A DNA stretch of 21,108 nucleotides from CAYSYY01 sp964576115 [NCBI: uncultured Gemmatimonadota bacterium] (GTDB lineage Bacteria; Blakebacterota; Blakebacteria; Blakebacterales): assembly GCA_964576115.1 (NCBI GenBank), contig CAZNUA010000044.1, positions 8,568 through 29,675 on the forward strand, read 5' to 3'. Positions 1 to 7,862 of this stretch are shown here, piece after piece. The notes beneath the pieces were generated by a model. The model searched no databases. It saw only the letters and a program-made list of their open reading frames with translations, and was not told where the DNA came from. How positions within the stretch are numbered: position 1 is the stretch's first letter; each line of letters starts with the position of its first letter. The position numbers and the translations under genes are program-made.

Positions 1-717
1 GCCGTGGCCACCGCCGCGGCCGGGATCATCGTGGGCATCGTGGGGCTGGGTATCGGGGGCATGATCGCCCACGTGGTCGAGGTCCTGGCCGCCGGCAATG
101 TCTTCCTGCTGCTCGTGATCACCGCCGTCGCCAGCCTGCTGCTCGGCATGGGGCTGCCCACGACCGCCACCTACATCGTCATGGCCTCGCTGACCGCGCC
201 GATCATCGTCGAGGTTGGAGCCGCCTACGGTTTCGTCGTACCGCTCATGGCGGCCCATCTCTTCTGTTTTTACTTCGGCATCCTGGCCGACGACACCCCG
301 CCGGTGGGGCTGGCCTCGTACGCGGCCGCCGCCCTGGCCGAATCGGAACCGATCCCGACCGGTATCCAGGGCTTTCTCTACGATCTGCGCACCGCCGTCA
401 TCCCCTTCATGTTCATCTTCAATACCGATCTCATCCTGCATGGGATCAGGAGCTGGCCGCAGGGGCTGTTCATCTTCGCCATGGCCGTATTGGGAGCCTT
501 CGCCTTTACCAGCGCCGTGCAGGGCTTCCTGCTGCGCCGCAACCGCTGGTACGAGATCCCGCTGCTGCTCGCGGCCGCCCTCATTCTTTTCAATCCCGCC
601 GCCCTGCCCTCGCTGGCGGGCCCTGTCCCGGGACCGGCTTACGGTTTCTACGGCGTCGGCCTGGCCCTCTTCGGCGGAGTAGTGCTCTGGCAGCAGCGCC
701 GGCGTCCCGAAGGATAA
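1..717 (+). CDS. TRAP transporter fused permease, C-terminal part (5' truncated by window)
   Basis: The reading frame is open from base 1 and ends at TAA 715-717, so only the last ~238 residues are present. The protein is strongly hydrophobic, with several membrane segments. It carries the DctM-type signature GLPTTATYIVMAS followed by TAPIIVEVG, and the block FYFGILADDTPPVGLASYAA, which is typical of the fused 4TM/12TM TRAP permeases that work with a TAXI-type periplasmic binding protein. From the family, it would use an ion gradient to import an organic acid or similar solute; the substrate cannot be read from the sequence. The C-terminus ends in a basic tail (QQRRRPEG), as expected for a cytoplasmic end. 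The binding-protein gene, if linked, lies upstream of the window. The family call is firm; the specificity is unknown. Confidence 0.9.
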   Translation, partial: AVATAAAGIIVGIVGLGIGGMIAHVVEVLAAGNVFLLLVITAVASLLLGMGLPTTATYIVMASLTAPIIVEVGAAYGFVVPLMAAHLFCFYFGILADDTPPVGLASYAAAALAESEPIPTGIQGFLYDLRTAVIPFMFIFNTDLILHGIRSWPQGLFIFAMAVLGAFAFTSAVQGFLLRRNRWYEIPLLLAAALILFNPAALPSLAGPVPGPAYGFYGVGLALFGGVVLWQQRRRPEG

Positions 718-818
718 AACGCCTCTCTCCGGATCACCCCATGCGCTAGACCGGTTATGCTGTCAACTCGTTCATTGTCCCTCCCACCCCGGTGCGCTAG
801 CATGGCGGGCGCCTCCCG

Positions 819-824
819 TATAAT
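819..824 (+). promoter_or_regulatory. Candidate -10 box (TATAAT) for the PKD/propeller gene
   Basis: A perfect TATAAT lies at 819-824, about 100 bp after the TRAP permease stop. No convincing -35 was found at 16-18 bp; the nearest TTG-like hexamer (TTGTCC, 775-780) is too far. If used, transcription would start near 831, which argues against the GTG at 828 and for the GTG at 876 as translation start. The spacer also holds the direct repeat TGCGCTAG twice (near 743 and 793), of unknown meaning. Confidence 0.4.
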
Positions 825-875
825 ATTGTGGTACGGTTGCCTCATGTTCTTACTCGAACAACTGCAGACAGAGCC

Positions 876-3689
876 GTGAATCGATCGAGTCGGGTCAGCC
901 GCTCCCCCGGTTCGCCTTCCTGCTTCTTCCTCTGTCTTCTGATCGCACTCCTCTGGGTCGGTTGTGTGACCAAACCCGACAACCGGGCTCCCGTTGCCAG
1001 TTTCACCGTCGAACCGGCGATCGGAACTCCCGACACGTTATTCGTGTTCGATGCCCGCGGTTCGAACGATCCCGACTGCGACAACCGTTTTCTGCAGATT
1101 CGGTGGGACTGGGACGCCGACGGGAACTGGGATACCCTCTGGGGAACGATCAAAGTCCGCCATCACCGTTTCCCGACCGACGGAACAATGACGATCTGTA
1201 TGGAGGTCCGTGATCCCTGGACAGCAACCTCCTCCACCAACGTGGAAATCCTGGTCGTCTCCGAGCCTGTGGCCCGGTTCACGATCACTCCGGAGTCCGG
1301 CATCGTAGGGGATTTGTTCACCTTTGACGCTTCAGGATCAGCGCATCCTCGCTGCCCGGCCGATTCCCTTCACGTCAGGTGGGATCTGGACGGAGACGAA
1401 GTCTGGGAGATCGAATGGACCCGGGAGAAAGTAACCACGTACGTCTACCCGGTCGCGGGGCCCTATACGGTCGTACTCGAAGTCAGAGAACCCCATGGAT
1501 GGTCCGCTCGAACGGAGCGGACTTTGATCGTCCTTCCCGAGAATGATCCCCCTGAAGCGTTCTTCACGGTATCACCCGACAGCGGCGATATCGCCACTCT
1601 CTTCACCTTCGATGCCACCGGCAGCAGTGACCCGCAGGACGCCCTCGAGAAACTACGATTCTCCTGGGATTGGGAGGGGGACGGCGTCTGGGACCGGGTC
1701 CGGGTCAGCGAACCTGTAGGCACACATATCTACCTCGAGCCGGGAGAATACGAACCCCGACTGCAGGTCAAGGATCCCCTCGGAGCTATTACCAGCACCA
1801 CAGGTGACACCATCAGGGTGACGAATGCACCCCCCGTCGCCGCTTTCACGAGTTCAGTGGATACAGCCGCCGTACATACCCTGTTCACCTTCGATGCCTC
1901 GGCAAGTACCGATCCCGAATACCCCGACCAGATCGAATACCACTGGGACTTCAACGGTGATGGTACGTGGGACAGCATGTGGAGCGGTGAAACACAGATT
2001 GACTACGAATACATCGTCGGCGGGACCTATACCGTCACTCTCGAGATTCGTGACAGCTGCGGACTGACCGACCAGGCCCAGCACGATCTTGTGCTGCAGA
2101 ACACCCCCCCTGCCGCCGCGTTTACAATCTCCCCGACCTCGGGAGACGGCAATACCGACTTCACTTTCGATGCCTCTCCCACGACCGACACCGAATCGAG
2201 CGGCGATCAGATCCAGGTCCGCTGGGACTGGGAGAACAACGGAATCTGGGACTGCGACTGGACGACAGAGAAGACCGCCGCCAGGCAGTTCGCCGGGGCC
2301 CGGGATCATACCATCGTGCTGCAGGTCCGGGATGACGGGGGTGAAACGGGACAGACGTCGCGGATCCTGACGGTCGACAATACCCTGCCCGAACCCGCTT
2401 TTACCTGGTCACCTGCCAAGGTCACGATCAATGAGCCGGTCTCCTTCGATGCATCAACCTCCACCGACCTCGAGGACGGAACGGGGGGGCTGGAGTGCCG
2501 GTGGGACTGGGAAGGGGACGGAGTCTGGGATGGGGCGTACAGCTCCGAGATGACGGCGACATACTCTTACCCGGAACCCGGTTATTTCCAGGTCCGTCTC
2601 GAGGTCAGGGACAGCCACGGTGGAGTAGCGGATACCTCCCATGTCATCTCTATCTCCCCTGCCATTCTCTGGAACTCGGGAGGTCCCGCTACGAACTCCT
2701 GTGCGGCAATCGGACCCGATGGATCGTTCTATGTCTGTTTCGGCAGCGTTGCGAGTGGTGGAGTACGGGCCCTGAATCCGGACGGTTCACTGCAATGGGA
2801 ATATGCCGTCGATGGGGTTGTGCGAGGCTCTCCCGCTGTAGCTGATGACGGCACGATCTACTTCGGGTCTGATAACTGGTTCCTCTATGCCCTGAATCCG
2901 GACGGAACCCAGAAATGGTGGTTCCTGGCTGATGATGCTATCAGATCCACACCAGCGATCGGCTCCGATGGTACAGTGTATGTCAAATCGTCGGATCAAT
3001 ATCTCTATGCCCTCACTCCGGATGGAGACACACTGTGGGATTTCTTTCTCGGGAGTGGGGGTAGTGCTCCTGCAGTCGGCCCCGACAGCACGATATATAC
3101 CACGGCAGGATCCAACCGACTCCTGGCGATAACGCCCCAGGGATCTGAAAAGTGGACCTATTATGCCGCCGCCCGCATTCTCTGTTCACCGGCGATCGGA
3201 GACGACGGAACCCTGTACTTCGGTGATGAGCAGAATACCCTCTATGCCGTGAATACCGATGGATCTCTGCAGTGGACGTATTCCATCGGATCTCCCGTCG
3301 TGGCTTCACCCGTTCTGGCGGTGGATGGTACGGTCTATGTCGGGTTACGGGATCTACATTTCTATGCCATATCACCGGCCGGAGAACTGTGCTGGAAAGT
3401 GAATCTTGGAATGCAGATTGAGTCCACTGCAGCTGTGGGTGCCGACGGGACGATCTTCATCCCGACCGATGTCCTGTGGGCCCTGAATCCCTCAGGGAAC
3501 AGGAAATGGGTGCTGAATCCGGATGATGTGGTTCTTTCTGCTTCGCCTACCATAGGGTCTGACGGCACGCTGTACCTGGGAGCCGGATCGGGCGGTTTCT
3601 ACGCCGTCCCGACCGACTGCGGCGGCCTGGCCCCATCCGCCTGGCCGAAGCTCCACAGCGACATCCGCAACACGGGGCGCCGCCACTGA
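876..3689 (+). CDS. Probable lipoprotein with six PKD domains and a C-terminal eight-blade PQQ-like propeller
   Basis: About 937 residues if GTG 876 is the start; the frame is open from GTG 828. I prefer 876 because TATAAT at 819-824 would place transcription after 828, and because it leaves a compact signal peptide (basic N-terminus, hydrophobic stretch 17-29, then LLWVGC with Cys30 as likely lipidation site; the W at -3 makes the lipobox imperfect). Six PKD-like repeats follow at roughly 38-127, 130-219, 224-314, 317-406, 409-500 and 503-592. Each has a FDAS-like strand and an acidic WDWDxDGxWD-type motif that could bind calcium. Residues ~605-937 form eight ~40-residue blades of the pattern SPAIG-DGT-YFGS-YALNPDG-W, ending in WPKLHSDIRNTGR, a common terminus of bacterial propellers. 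PKD and PQQ-like repeats mediate binding or adhesion on cell surfaces; no catalytic domain is visible, so the ligand is unknown. GC is lower in the propeller half (about 53% in one 60-base sample) than in the housekeeping genes. Confidence 0.88.
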   Translation: MNRSSRVSRSPGSPSCFFLCLLIALLWVGCVTKPDNRAPVASFTVEPAIGTPDTLFVFDARGSNDPDCDNRFLQIRWDWDADGNWDTLWGTIKVRHHRFPTDGTMTICMEVRDPWTATSSTNVEILVVSEPVARFTITPESGIVGDLFTFDASGSAHPRCPADSLHVRWDLDGDEVWEIEWTREKVTTYVYPVAGPYTVVLEVREPHGWSARTERTLIVLPENDPPEAFFTVSPDSGDIATLFTFDATGSSDPQDALEKLRFSWDWEGDGVWDRVRVSEPVGTHIYLEPGEYEPRLQVKDPLGAITSTTGDTIRVTNAPPVAAFTSSVDTAAVHTLFTFDASASTDPEYPDQIEYHWDFNGDGTWDSMWSGETQIDYEYIVGGTYTVTLEIRDSCGLTDQAQHDLVLQNTPPAAAFTISPTSGDGNTDFTFDASPTTDTESSGDQIQVRWDWENNGIWDCDWTTEKTAARQFAGARDHTIVLQVRDDGGETGQTSRILTVDNTLPEPAFTWSPAKVTINEPVSFDASTSTDLEDGTGGLECRWDWEGDGVWDGAYSSEMTATYSYPEPGYFQVRLEVRDSHGGVADTSHVISISPAILWNSGGPATNSCAAIGPDGSFYVCFGSVASGGVRALNPDGSLQWEYAVDGVVRGSPAVADDGTIYFGSDNWFLYALNPDGTQKWWFLADDAIRSTPAIGSDGTVYVKSSDQYLYALTPDGDTLWDFFLGSGGSAPAVGPDSTIYTTAGSNRLLAITPQGSEKWTYYAAARILCSPAIGDDGTLYFGDEQNTLYAVNTDGSLQWTYSIGSPVVASPVLAVDGTVYVGLRDLHFYAISPAGELCWKVNLGMQIESTAAVGADGTIFIPTDVLWALNPSGNRKWVLNPDDVVLSASPTIGSDGTLYLGAGSGGFYAVPTDCGGLAPSAWPKLHSDIRNTGRRH

Positions 3690-3709
3690 TCTGGACAGAT
3701 GCCTGTCAG

Positions 3710-3755
3710 CGGGGATCGGCATCAGACCGGATACTCCGGTCGATCCCTATCCCCG
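3710..3755. terminator. Compound hairpin between convergent genes (possible bidirectional terminator)
   Basis: An outer 7-bp stem CGGGGAT (3710-3716) / ATCCCCG (3749-3755) encloses an inner 6-bp stem GACCGG (3725-3730) / CCGGTC (3736-3741) with loop ATACT. It lies between the converging stops of the PKD gene (3689) and the aldehyde dehydrogenase (3766). There is no clear T-tract on either side, so intrinsic termination is only a possibility. The perfect palindrome CCCGATCGGG (3752-3761) overlaps its edge. Confidence 0.35.
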
Positions 3756-3765
3756 ATCGGGTTGC

Positions 3766-5127
3766 TTACCGGATATACACCGTCTTGATGTTCACGAACT
3801 CGCGGATGCCGTATTCGGACAGCTCGCGACCGTATCCCGAGGTCTTGATCCCCCCGAAGGGCAGGCGGGGATCGGAACGCACGAAGTCATTCACGAAGCA
3901 GCACCCGGCCTCGAGTTCGTATTCGGCGATCCTCCGGCCCCGCTCTTCGTCGGTGGTAAAGACCGCCGCCCCCAGACCGAAGACGCTGCCATTGGCGATC
4001 CTGATCGCCTCGGCCTCATCGGCAGCCCCGATGATCGAGGCCACCGGACCGAAGATCTCGTCGTCGTAGCCGGGGGTACCGGGGGGCACACCACTCACGA
4101 CCGAGGGCGGGTACCACGCTCCGGGCCGGTCGGGTACCTCGCAGCCGAGCAGATTCCGTGCCCCGCCGGCCAGGGTGGCCAGGGTCTGCTCGTGCACCTC
4201 GTCGCGCAGGTCGTCGCGGGCCATCGGTCCCACGTCGGTTTCGGGATCGAGCGGATCGCCGACCCGGCGGCTCTTCATCTCTTCGACATAAGCGTCGGTG
4301 AAGCGATCGAGGATCTTCTCGATCACGATGAACCGCTTGCCGTTGATACAGCTCTGCCCGCTGTTGATGAGCCGGGCTGTGACACAGGCCGGAACAGCGT
4401 GCTCCAGGTCGGCGTCCTCGAGCACCACGTAGGGATCGCTTCCGCCCAGTTCCATGACGGTCTTTTTTAACATTTGCCCCGACTTGCCGGCCACCGCCAC
4501 ACCGGCCGGGGTACTCCCGGTCAGAGTGGCGGCCCGTACCAGGGGATGCTCGATCACGGCGTCGACCCGGCTCCCGGGGATCAGGAAGGACGTGAAAGCC
4601 CCTTCGGGGAAACCCGCCTCGTGGAAGACCTCGGCGATCGCCAGGGCGCAACCGGGCACGTTGCTGGCGTGCTTGAGAATCCCGACATTGCCCGCCATCA
4701 GGGCCGGCGCGGCGAACCGGAAAACCTGCCAGAAGGGGAAGTTCCACGGCATGACCGCCAGTACCACCCCGATCGGACGAAAAGCCACGTAACTCATGGT
4801 GGCGGTCGAGGCCTTGACCTGCGGTGCGAGCTGTTCCTCGGCTTTCTCGGCGTAATAGTCGCAGACCCAGGCGCACTTCTCGGCCTCGGCGGTCCCCTGG
4901 CTGATCGGCTTGCCCATCTCCAGGGTCATGAGCCGGCCGTATTCCTCTTTATTATCCCGCAGCACACCGGCCGCTGCGTGCATCAGTTCGGCCCGTTCCG
5001 CGAAGGTCGTCTCTTTCCACTCCAGCCAGGTCGCGTGCGCTTTCTCGATCCCGGCTTCGACTTCGCCCGGTGGGGTTTCGGCATATTCGCGGATCAGTTC
5101 GCCGGTGGCGGGATTGATAGCCTTCAT
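3766..5127 (-). CDS. NAD-type succinate-semialdehyde dehydrogenase (Sad/YneI-like aldehyde dehydrogenase)
   Basis: 453 residues, the usual length for short aldehyde dehydrogenases such as E. coli Sad (YneI), which it resembles from the first residues (INPATGE) to the last. Catalytic elements are intact: Asn129 in VMPWNFPFWQ, Lys152 in ILKHASN, the general base Glu226 in VMELGGSDP, nucleophile Cys260 in NSGQSCINGKR, and Glu357 in DEIFGPVA. The C-terminal PFGGIKTSGYGREL block is also present. By family it oxidises succinate semialdehyde (or related aldehydes) to the acid with NAD(P)+ in the cytoplasm, feeding succinate into central metabolism. The ATG at 5127 is preceded on its strand by a good AGGGGAG Shine-Dalgarno at about 6 nt. 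It stands alone: no GABA transaminase or transporter is next to it, so the physiological aldehyde is uncertain. Confidence 0.88.
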   Translation of the reverse strand: MKAINPATGELIREYAETPPGEVEAGIEKAHATWLEWKETTFAERAELMHAAAGVLRDNKEEYGRLMTLEMGKPISQGTAEAEKCAWVCDYYAEKAEEQLAPQVKASTATMSYVAFRPIGVVLAVMPWNFPFWQVFRFAAPALMAGNVGILKHASNVPGCALAIAEVFHEAGFPEGAFTSFLIPGSRVDAVIEHPLVRAATLTGSTPAGVAVAGKSGQMLKKTVMELGGSDPYVVLEDADLEHAVPACVTARLINSGQSCINGKRFIVIEKILDRFTDAYVEEMKSRRVGDPLDPETDVGPMARDDLRDEVHEQTLATLAGGARNLLGCEVPDRPGAWYPPSVVSGVPPGTPGYDDEIFGPVASIIGAADEAEAIRIANGSVFGLGAAVFTTDEERGRRIAEYELEAGCCFVNDFVRSDPRLPFGGIKTSGYGRELSEYGIREFVNIKTVYIR

Positions 5128-5166
5128 GATTCTCCCCTGCCTGAGTGTAGTGAGAGTGAACCGGTG

Positions 5167-5203
5167 GCGCCTGTGATCAGTTCATCTTATTCTTATCAGG
5201 CGC
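5167..5203. promoter_or_regulatory. Inverted repeat in the divergent promoter region (possible operator)
   Basis: GCGCCTG (5167-5173) and CAGGCGC (5197-5203) form a perfect 7-bp inverted repeat around a 23-bp AT-rich centre. It lies in the 194-bp gap between the divergent aldehyde dehydrogenase and hydrolase genes. The position suits an operator or an mRNA-leader hairpin of the dehydrogenase gene. No regulator gene is nearby, and I see no strong -35/-10 pair in the gap. Confidence 0.25.
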
Positions 5204-5321
5204 AGAGCCGGCAATACAAACGCTTCGCGCGGAACTCCGGCCGGGCGTCGCGCGAACGTCACGAGACGGATAAACGTCGGGTGCAGCATCGCCACCACGC
5301 GTTGAAAGGAATCGACCGACC

Positions 5322-6383
5322 ATGCCCTTTGATCGAACCGTTTCTGCAGGCAGTAGTCCTCTTTCACGCCTCCGACCGATCATTATCGCCGCAACCATGT
5401 TGGCGATCCTGTTGCCGGGCGCCGTATCGGCCCAGCGGCAGACCGGCGATCGTCACGAGCGCTACCGTCAGGAGAAAGCCCGGCGGGATGCCAAGTTCCG
5501 CGAACTCTACGACGGCGTGCTCGACATGCAGAAGACCGTCTACGCCAGCCGGATCGGAGAACTGGAAATTCCGGTCTACGTCTTCCAGCCGCTCGAACTG
5601 CGCGGCGATCGCGGCCACGCCGCGCTGATCTGGGTGCACGGCGGAGTGCACGGAGATCTCGATCCCGAGCACTACGCTCCCTTCATACGCGAGGCGGTCG
5701 AGCGGGGCTACGTGGTCGTGGCGCCCGAGTACCGGGGCAGTACCGGTTACGGGCAGGAACATTACGACGCCATCGATTACGGCGGGTACGAGGTAGATGA
5801 CGTTCTCACAGCGGTCGATTTCATCCGGGAGACGATGCCGTACGTCGATCTCGAACGGCTGGGGATGATCGGCTGGAGCCACGGCGGTTTCATCACCCTG
5901 CACTCGATCTTCCGCGAGCAGCACACGTTCCGCTGCGCCGCGGCGATGGTGCCGGTGACCAACCTTGTCTTCCGGCTCTCATACAAGGGACCCGGCTATA
6001 CCAGTTACTACACCAGCCAGGAACGGATCGGCGGCGCGCCGCACGAGAAGCGGGAGATCTACATCGAGCGCAGCCCGGTCTACCACGTCGACCGGCTCGA
6101 GATCCCGCTCATCGTACATGTGACCCGCAACGACCAGGACGTGAACTTCGTGGAATGCGAGATGCTCATCGACGCTCTGGAGCACAAGAAGCCGTTCCTG
6201 GTCGAGACGAAAATCTACGACGATCCGCCCGGAGGACACGCTTTCAACCGCCAGGTGGAGACCGACGGGGATTACGGCCGCAGGTTCAGCCGCGAGCAGC
6301 GGGATTCGTGGAACCGGATCTGGGCCTTTCTGGAATGGCACCTGCTCCCCTACCAGGATGCCGCCGGCGAGATTTACGACTGA
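5322..6383 (+). CDS. Secreted alpha/beta hydrolase, S9 (prolyl oligopeptidase-like) catalytic domain
   Basis: 353 residues. An N-terminal signal peptide is clear: basic residues near 16-18, hydrophobic core 19-33, and cleavage expected after AVSA (Ala37), so the mature protein is exported. The rest is one alpha/beta-hydrolase domain of the S9 type: HGG oxyanion region (IWVHGG, 103-108), APEYRGSTGYG, nucleophile Ser186 in GWSHGGF, likely Asp271 in VTRNDQDV, and His306 in PPGGHAF. It lacks the large beta-propeller of true oligopeptidases, so it could be a dipeptidyl-peptidase relative, an acyl-peptide hydrolase-like enzyme or an esterase; sequence alone does not decide. The ATG at 5322 has AAAGGA (5305-5310) upstream at a somewhat long 11 nt. 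It diverges from the aldehyde dehydrogenase gene and ends before the oppositely oriented tRNA-Leu. Confidence 0.82.
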   Translation: MPFDRTVSAGSSPLSRLRPIIIAATMLAILLPGAVSAQRQTGDRHERYRQEKARRDAKFRELYDGVLDMQKTVYASRIGELEIPVYVFQPLELRGDRGHAALIWVHGGVHGDLDPEHYAPFIREAVERGYVVVAPEYRGSTGYGQEHYDAIDYGGYEVDDVLTAVDFIRETMPYVDLERLGMIGWSHGGFITLHSIFREQHTFRCAAAMVPVTNLVFRLSYKGPGYTSYYTSQERIGGAPHEKREIYIERSPVYHVDRLEIPLIVHVTRNDQDVNFVECEMLIDALEHKKPFLVETKIYDDPPGGHAFNRQVETDGDYGRRFSREQRDSWNRIWAFLEWHLLPYQDAAGEIYD

Positions 6384-6461
6384 ATCGCAGCACCTCCCGG
6401 TCGCGCCGCCGGACCGGATTGGGGGCTGACACCGGGTCGATCAACTGCTGCAGCCGGTTCT

Positions 6462-6503
6462 GATACAAAACCGAGCCCCGCGCTCATCTGAGCACGGGGC
6501 TCG
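6462..6503 (-). terminator. Intrinsic terminator after tRNA-Leu (end of the gap-secG cluster)
   Basis: A 9-bp stem CGAGCCCCG (6472-6480) / CGGGGCTCG (6495-6503) is extended, after one mismatch, by GCTC/GAGC closing an ATCT loop. Reading on the minus strand, the hairpin is followed by GGTTTTGTATC (6471-6462), a short U-run. It begins 6 nt after the tRNA CCA end, so it should end the gap-pgk-tpiA-secG-tRNA transcript. It may also slow transcription arriving from the hydrolase gene, although the plus-strand side has no U-run. Confidence 0.8.
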
Positions 6504-6509
6504 CTCTGT

Positions 6510-6597
6510 TGGTGCCCGAGGCCGGATTTGAACCGGCACGGGATTTCTCCCACTGCCCCCTCAAGACAGCGTGTCTACCATATTCCACCACTCGGGC
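6510..6597 (-). tRNA. tRNA-Leu (anticodon GAG)
   Basis: 88 nt including an encoded CCA (6510-6512). Acceptor stem GCCCGAG/CTCGGGC with discriminator A; D-arm with GTGG...GGTAGACAC; anticodon stem CTGTC/GGCAG (one G-U pair) with loop TTGAGGG, which places GAG at 6562-6560; a long class II variable arm as in leucine tRNAs; and T-arm GCCGG-TTCAAAT-CCGGC. It reads CUC/CUU leucine codons. Its 5' end is only 12 bp after the secG stop, so it is probably processed from the secG transcript. Confidence 0.97.
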
Positions 6598-6609
6598 AAA
6601 GTGTCTGCG

Positions 6610-7014
6610 CTACTGTCCCGAACCGCTGGTGTCGGGGGGGGTGGTACCGGGCTGGGCGAGATCACCCGCCGGTACGTCCGCCGGGGTGGCGCCGGGCAGG
6701 AGCGGCAAACCCGTCGTGGGAATCGCCTGCTCTTCCTGACCGGAGGCATCGAGTACCGCACTTCGGCCGCCCTCACGCACAGTCGGACCGACCATCGTCA
6801 TGATGACCGCCAGAGCGAGAAAGGCCGTGCCCAGCCAGGTGGTGGACTTGCTCAGGAAATCGCCCGCCCCCCGGCCCCCGAACATCGCCGTTCCGAGCTG
6901 ACCGCCCCCGCCGAATGCCCCGCCGAGACCCTGCCCCTTCGAATCCTGCAACAGGATGACGATCATCAGCAGAACGGCATCGATGACGAACAGTACGAGC
7001 AACAGGTTATACAT
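6610..7014 (-). CDS. secG: SecG, preprotein translocase membrane subunit
   Basis: 134 residues. Two membrane segments (about 2-22 and 58-77) flank the Gly-rich cytoplasmic loop with LLQDSKGQGLGGAFGGG and the FGGRGAGDFLSKSTTWL block that defines SecG. It is an accessory subunit of the SecYEG channel and aids SecA-driven export. The C-terminal ~50 residues form a Pro/Gly/Thr-rich tail (TPADVPAGDLAQPGTTPP) that makes it longer than many SecG proteins; this tail is low complexity and likely disordered. ATG 7014 has AGGAAG just upstream. It lies 43 bp after tpiA and 12 bp before tRNA-Leu on the same strand, so it is co-oriented with the glycolytic genes. Confidence 0.93.
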   Translation of the reverse strand: MYNLLLVLFVIDAVLLMIVILLQDSKGQGLGGAFGGGGQLGTAMFGGRGAGDFLSKSTTWLGTAFLALAVIMTMVGPTVREGGRSAVLDASGQEEQAIPTTGLPLLPGATPADVPAGDLAQPGTTPPDTSGSGQ

Positions 7015-7057
7015 GATCCACTTCCTGGCCTGCTTTTAGTGTTACAGAATATGTAAG

Positions 7058-7810
7058 TTAAACAGATTTTACGATGGCGGCAAATGAATCGGCCTTCAGG
7101 CTCGCGCCACCGACCAGGGCGCCCTCGATGTCGGGCTGGTTCATCAGTTCGGCCGCATTGTCGGGTTTGACGCTGCCGCCATACTGGATCCGCATCTTTC
7201 CGGCCGTTTCGATGCCGAAGAAATGACTCAGCCGGGCCCGGATGAAGGCATGGACCTCCTGGGCCTGTCCGGGTGTTGCGGTCCGTCCCGTTCCGATCGC
7301 CCAGATCGGCTCATAGGCGATGACCAGGGTCTCGGGATCGTCGATCTCGAGCCCCTCGAGTCCTCCGTCGAGCTGGGTCGAGACGACGGCTTCGGTCTGT
7401 CCTGCCTCACGCTGCTCCAGGGTTTCTCCGACACAGATGATCGGTACCAGACCGTGAGCCAGGGCGCTCTTCGCCTTGCGGTTGACCAGTTCGTCGGTCT
7501 CGGCAAAGTACTGCCGCCGCTCCGAATGCCCGAGAATGACATGGGAGACGCCGAGACTGCGGAGCATGACGGGGGAGATCTCGCCGGTAAAGGCTCCCTC
7601 ATCCTCGAAGTGCATGTTCTGGGCTCCGAGCTGCAGACCGCTGCCCTGGAGCACCTCACCAACCGGATAAAGCGCGGTGAAGGGCGGACAGAGGACGACG
7701 TCCACACTGCGTACATCGGAGACCAGCGGGACGAGAGACATGGCCAGATTGACCGCTTCGTCTCGCGTTTTGTACATCTTCCAGTTTCCGGCCACGATGT
7801 ATCTACGCAT
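7058..7810 (-). CDS. tpiA: Triose-phosphate isomerase
   Basis: 250 residues, the standard TIM length. It interconverts dihydroxyacetone phosphate and glyceraldehyde 3-phosphate in the cytoplasm. All catalytic residues are visible: Asn9 and Lys11 in AGNWKMYK, His95 in ILGHSERR, and Glu167 in [11 protein letters not shown]. Phosphate-binding loops IGTGRTATP and YGGSVKPDN...GALVGGASL are also present. ATG 7810 is preceded by a GAGG Shine-Dalgarno. It lies 52 bp after pgk and 43 bp before secG, in a co-oriented run. Confidence 0.98.
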   Translation of the reverse strand: MRRYIVAGNWKMYKTRDEAVNLAMSLVPLVSDVRSVDVVLCPPFTALYPVGEVLQGSGLQLGAQNMHFEDEGAFTGEISPVMLRSLGVSHVILGHSERRQYFAETDELVNRKAKSALAHGLVPIICVGETLEQREAGQTEAVVSTQLDGGLEGLEIDDPETLVIAYEPIWAIGTGRTATPGQAQEVHAFIRARLSHFFGIETAGKMRIQYGGSVKPDNAAELMNQPDIEGALVGGASLKADSFAAIVKSV

Positions 7811-7862
7811 TAATGAACCTCAGTATTTTTTAATGTTCTCCAGTAGTTCTTGATGCTCTTAT

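Noticed and set aside
1100-3600. Repeated DNA within the PKD/propeller gene as a CRISPR or repeat array
   Set aside because: The similarity follows the protein repeats (PKD units and propeller blades) with diverged nucleotides; there are no constant repeats with unique spacers.
6384-6386. UGA stop read-through as selenocysteine in genes of this window
   Set aside because: Sequence after the TGA stops of the hydrolase, PKD, PpiD-like and aminotransferase genes shows no continuing family homology, and each protein already has its expected C-terminus.
6509-6739. Plus-strand open frame beginning MVPEAGFEPAR
   Set aside because: This is the well-known false translation of the antisense strand of a tRNA gene, here tRNA-Leu, continuing across secG.
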